From positions 1-7,133 of the forward strand of contig JAFOXS010000064.1 of the NCBI GenBank assembly GCA_017391665.1: a stretch of DNA of 7,133 bases. The letters are read 5' to 3'. The notes under the pieces are model-generated. The model ran no database searches, was not told the origin of the DNA, and saw only the letters and a program-made list of their open reading frames with translations. Below, in pieces: positions 4,922 through 7,133 of the stretch (position 1 is its first letter; each line of letters starts with the position of its first letter). Source of the DNA: Alistipes sp. GTDB taxonomy: Bacteria; Bacteroidota; Bacteroidia; Bacteroidales; Rikenellaceae. A program made the position numbers and the translations under genes.

Positions 4922-6232
4922 ATGGCAATATTCAAGGTCGAAGGCGGTCACCGCCTTCACGGCTGCGTGACTCCGCAAGGAGCTAAAAACGAAGCCCTAC
5001 AAATACTTTCGGCTACACTTCTCACATCGGAGCGTGTAGTAGTAAACAACATCCCGCAGATCCTCGACGTCATGCAGCTCATCGAGCTATTGGAGTGCAT
5101 GGGCGTAAAGGTGGAGCGTCTGGGTGGCGACAGCTACGCCTTCACGGCTGCCGACATCAACCTCGACTACCTGCGTAGCGAGGACTACCACCGCCGCTGT
5201 CGCCGTCTGCGTGGTTCGGTGATGATGATCGGCCCGCTGCTGGCACGCTTTGGCGTGGGTTATATGCCCAAGCCCGGTGGCGACAAGATCGGCCGCCGAC
5301 GTCTGGACACCCACTTCCTCGGATTCCAGAAGCTGGGTGCAACATTTAACTTCGACCAGGCCGAGGAGTTTTTCTCTGTCGAGGCCAAGCAACTCAAGGG
5401 ATGTTATATGCTTCTGGATGAGGCTTCGGTTACGGGCACAGCCAACATCGTGATGGCTGCCGTGATGGCCGAGGGCACCACGACGATCTACAACGCCGCC
5501 TGCGAGCCCTACCTGCAGCAGCTCTGCAAGATGCTCAACCGCATGGGCGCAAAGATTTCTGGTATAGCATCCAACCTGCTCACCATCGAGGGTGTGAAGG
5601 AGCTGGGCGGCACGGAGCATACGCTTCTGCCCGATATGATCGAGGTGGGCAGCTTCATCGGTATGGCCGCTATGACGCAGTCCGAGCTTACGATCAAGAA
5701 CGTGTCGTACGAGAATCTGGGTATCATCCCCTCGCAGTTTGCTCGTCTGGGCATACAGTTCGAGCAGCGTGGTGACGACATCTTCATCCCGCAGCAGGAT
5801 CACTACGCCATCGAGAGCTTTATCGACGGCTCGATTATGACCATCGCCGATGCCCCATGGCCAGGCCTCACGCCCGACCTTCTGTCGATATTCCTCGTTG
5901 TGGCAACGCAGGCCAAGGGCGCTGTGCTGATTCATCAGAAGATGTTCGAGAGCCGACTCTTCTTCGTGGATAAACTCATCGATATGGGAGCACAGATTAT
6001 CCTGTGCGATCCCCACCGCGCAACGGTCATTGGCCACGACCACCGTCTGCGCCTGCGCGCCACGAAGATGACCTCGCCCGATATTCGTGCGGGTGTGGCT
6101 CTGCTCATTGCGGCCATGAGTGCCGAGGGAACGAGCATCATACAGAACATCGAGCAGATTGACCGCGGATATAAGGATATTGACGGCCGACTGAACGCCC
6201 TGGGCGCAAAGATCACCCGACTGGAGGAGTAA
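4922..6232 (+). CDS. murA: UDP-N-acetylglucosamine 1-carboxyvinyltransferase, Asp-type
   Basis: This cytosolic enzyme transfers enolpyruvate from PEP to UDP-GlcNAc, the first committed step of peptidoglycan synthesis. The 436-residue protein (E. coli 419) shows the double-domain EPSP-synthase-like fold. Lys22-Asn23 in QGAKNEALQ match E. coli K22/N23. LRGSVMMIGPLLARFG (96-111) carries the substrate-binding Arg, and DEASVTGTANIVMA is at 166-179. The catalytic Asp equivalent to E. coli D305 is Asp319 (GLTPDLLS), and Arg389 and Arg415 (DIRAG, IDRGY) match R371 and R397. The active-site loop reads KPGGDKIGRRRLDTH, so Asp121 replaces the Cys115 that fosfomycin alkylates in E. coli. Asp-type MurA enzymes elsewhere are active but fosfomycin-insensitive. 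It is first gene of a plus-strand unit and is read from a promoter only about 10 nt upstream. Confidence 0.98.
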   Translation: MAIFKVEGGHRLHGCVTPQGAKNEALQILSATLLTSERVVVNNIPQILDVMQLIELLECMGVKVERLGGDSYAFTAADINLDYLRSEDYHRRCRRLRGSVMMIGPLLARFGVGYMPKPGGDKIGRRRLDTHFLGFQKLGATFNFDQAEEFFSVEAKQLKGCYMLLDEASVTGTANIVMAAVMAEGTTTIYNAACEPYLQQLCKMLNRMGAKISGIASNLLTIEGVKELGGTEHTLLPDMIEVGSFIGMAAMTQSELTIKNVSYENLGIIPSQFARLGIQFEQRGDDIFIPQQDHYAIESFIDGSIMTIADAPWPGLTPDLLSIFLVVATQAKGAVLIHQKMFESRLFFVDKLIDMGAQIILCDPHRATVIGHDHRLRLRATKMTSPDIRAGVALLIAAMSAEGTSIIQNIEQIDRGYKDIDGRLNALGAKITRLEE

Positions 6233-6251
6233 AACTTAAAAGAATAGAGAG

Positions 6252-6578
6252 ATGATTATCACTACTACAAGCAACATCGAGGGTGCTCATATTGAGGAGT
6301 ACCTGCAGTTAGTGTCGGTCAATGTTGTGATCGGAACAAACTTTTTCTCTGACTGGATGGCGTCGATAACCGACATCTTCGGTGGCACATCGAGCACCTA
6401 TCAGCGCAAGTTGGACAGTGTATATGAGGAGGCCGTAAAGCGCATGGAAAAGAAGGCTTCGAAGCTCGGTGCCGATGCCGTAGTGGGTCTGAAGATGGAC
6501 TTTGGCGAGGTGTCGGGCAAGGAGAAGAGTATGTTTATGGTTTCGGCCGTAGGCACCGCCGTAAAATTGAGAAAATAA
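6252..6578 (+). CDS. YbjQ/UPF0145 family protein (putative heavy-metal-binding domain)
   Basis: The 108-residue protein matches the YbjQ family (PF01906) over its whole length. It has the TTTSNIEG opening, the IEEYLQLVSVNVVIGTN strand region, FFSDWMASITDIFGG (31-45), a charged helix around 50-70 (KLDSVYEEAVKRMEKKASKL), then GADAVVGLKMDF (73-84) and the closing MFMVSAVGTAVKL. It has no signal peptide or membrane segment and is probably a cytosolic oligomer. The family label 'heavy-metal binding' rests on structural analogy; it has no Cys and the actual function is not established. It starts 19 nt after the murA stop, with AGAGAG just before the ATG, and is followed 16 nt later by the esterase gene. 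Confidence 0.93.
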   Translation: MIITTTSNIEGAHIEEYLQLVSVNVVIGTNFFSDWMASITDIFGGTSSTYQRKLDSVYEEAVKRMEKKASKLGADAVVGLKMDFGEVSGKEKSMFMVSAVGTAVKLRK

Positions 6579-6594
6579 TAAAACCCATACTACT

Positions 6595-7133
6595 ATGAGA
6601 AAGATTTTTACAGTCGTGGCCGCCCTTATGCTTTGTGCTACGGCGTCAGCGCAGGAGTTTCGTTCGGCTATTTCGAACGTTCCGGGTAACGAGTACCCCA
6701 AGGTATCAAACGATATGCGTGCCATTGTACGCTACACCTCAAAGACCGCACAGAAGGTACAGGTGCAGGGTGGCGACGGCTTTGCCGCAAAGCCCGTCGA
6801 TATGGTCAATGACGGTCAGGGCAACTGGAGCGTGGAGCTGAGTGGCCTTACTCCTGGCTTCCACTACTACTGGTTCCTTGTGGATGGCGTGCAGGTGAAC
6901 GACCCCGCCAGCGTGGCATACTTCGGCTACAGCCGTCCCACAAGCGGTATCTATGCCGCCTACCCTGGTGAGGATTATATGGATGCCAAGGATGTTCCGC
7001 ACGGCGTAGTGCGCGAGCAGTGGTATAAGTCAAGCGTTACAGGTCTGTGGCGCAGAGCCTACATCTACACTCCTGCGGGCTATGATGAGGGCAAGGACAA
7101 GTATCCCGTATTCTACCTGCTTCACGGCATGGG
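6595..7133 (+). CDS. N-terminal part of an exported CE1-type esterase with CBM48-like domain (cut by window edge)
   Basis: ATG at 6595 opens a frame that stays open to the window end (179 full codons). Residues 1-19 are a signal peptide (MRKIFTVVAALMLCATASA, cleavage before QEF). The Cys at 14 lies inside the hydrophobic core and does not sit in a good lipobox. Residues about 25-115 look like an immunoglobulin-like E-set/CBM48 domain: RAIVRYTSKTAQKVQVQG, then GNWSVELSGLTPGFHYYWF and VDGVQVNDPAS. Residues about 135-179 begin an esterase D/feruloyl-esterase-like alpha/beta hydrolase: WRRAYIYTPAGYDEGKDKYP, then PVFYLLHGMG, whose HGxG forms the oxyanion hole. The Ser-His-Asp triad lies beyond the window. 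Proteins of this layout in Bacteroidales deacylate plant polysaccharides or related esters; the substrate here is not readable. Confidence 0.88.
   Translation, partial: MRKIFTVVAALMLCATASAQEFRSAISNVPGNEYPKVSNDMRAIVRYTSKTAQKVQVQGGDGFAAKPVDMVNDGQGNWSVELSGLTPGFHYYWFLVDGVQVNDPASVAYFGYSRPTSGIYAAYPGEDYMDAKDVPHGVVREQWYKSSVTGLWRRAYIYTPAGYDEGKDKYPVFYLLHGM

Noticed and set aside
5087..6043. Minus-strand open frame of 318 codons lying opposite murA
   Set aside because: The MurA frame is unambiguous. The antisense translation is rich in His, Leu and Val with no motif, and is a codon-bias shadow.

Overview
The window looks like chromosomal DNA of a Bacteroidales bacterium. The support is a MurA of the Bacteroidetes type (436 residues, with Asp where E. 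coli has the catalytic Cys), promoters matching the Bacteroidetes consensus TTTG-N19-21-TAnnTTTG, starts without a clear Shine-Dalgarno sequence, and secreted DUF1080 and CE1-type esterase proteins typical of gut Bacteroidales. The fairly GC-rich coding DNA with AT-rich gaps would fit an Alistipes-like or related genus, but I cannot fix the genus from sequence alone. No tRNA, rRNA, CRISPR, insertion sequence or phage gene is visible.

Left part (1-3730, minus strand): one tightly packed unit read right to left. It holds an AraC-type regulator (3726-2863), a TYW1-like radical SAM protein (2852-2082), dxs for the first step of the MEP isoprenoid pathway (2064-175), and the start of an exported protein (175 to beyond position 1). 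The gaps are 10 nt, 17 nt and a 1-nt TGATG overlap, so co-transcription is likely. A TAnnTTTG box lies in front of the regulator gene, and a perfect 7-bp inverted repeat lies just upstream of that box as a candidate operator.

Middle (3738-4921): an isolated minus-strand gene for an exported DUF1080 (3-keto-disaccharide hydrolase family) protein. It has its own promoter on the right and a strong intrinsic terminator on the left. The 173-bp gap to murA holds two divergent promoters, with an imperfect stem-loop midway between them.

Right part (4922-7133, plus strand): murA, the first committed step of peptidoglycan synthesis, then a small YbjQ/UPF0145 protein 19 nt later, then after 16 nt an exported esterase with an N-terminal immunoglobulin-like/CBM48-like domain. 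The esterase runs off the window at its HGMG motif. These three are probably one transcript starting from a very good promoter only about 10 nt upstream of the murA start codon.

Most of the content is recognisable housekeeping plus carbohydrate-active functions. The parts worth a second look are the regulator/radical SAM/dxs linkage with its operator-like repeat, the Asp-type MurA, and the structured DNA between the divergent promoters.
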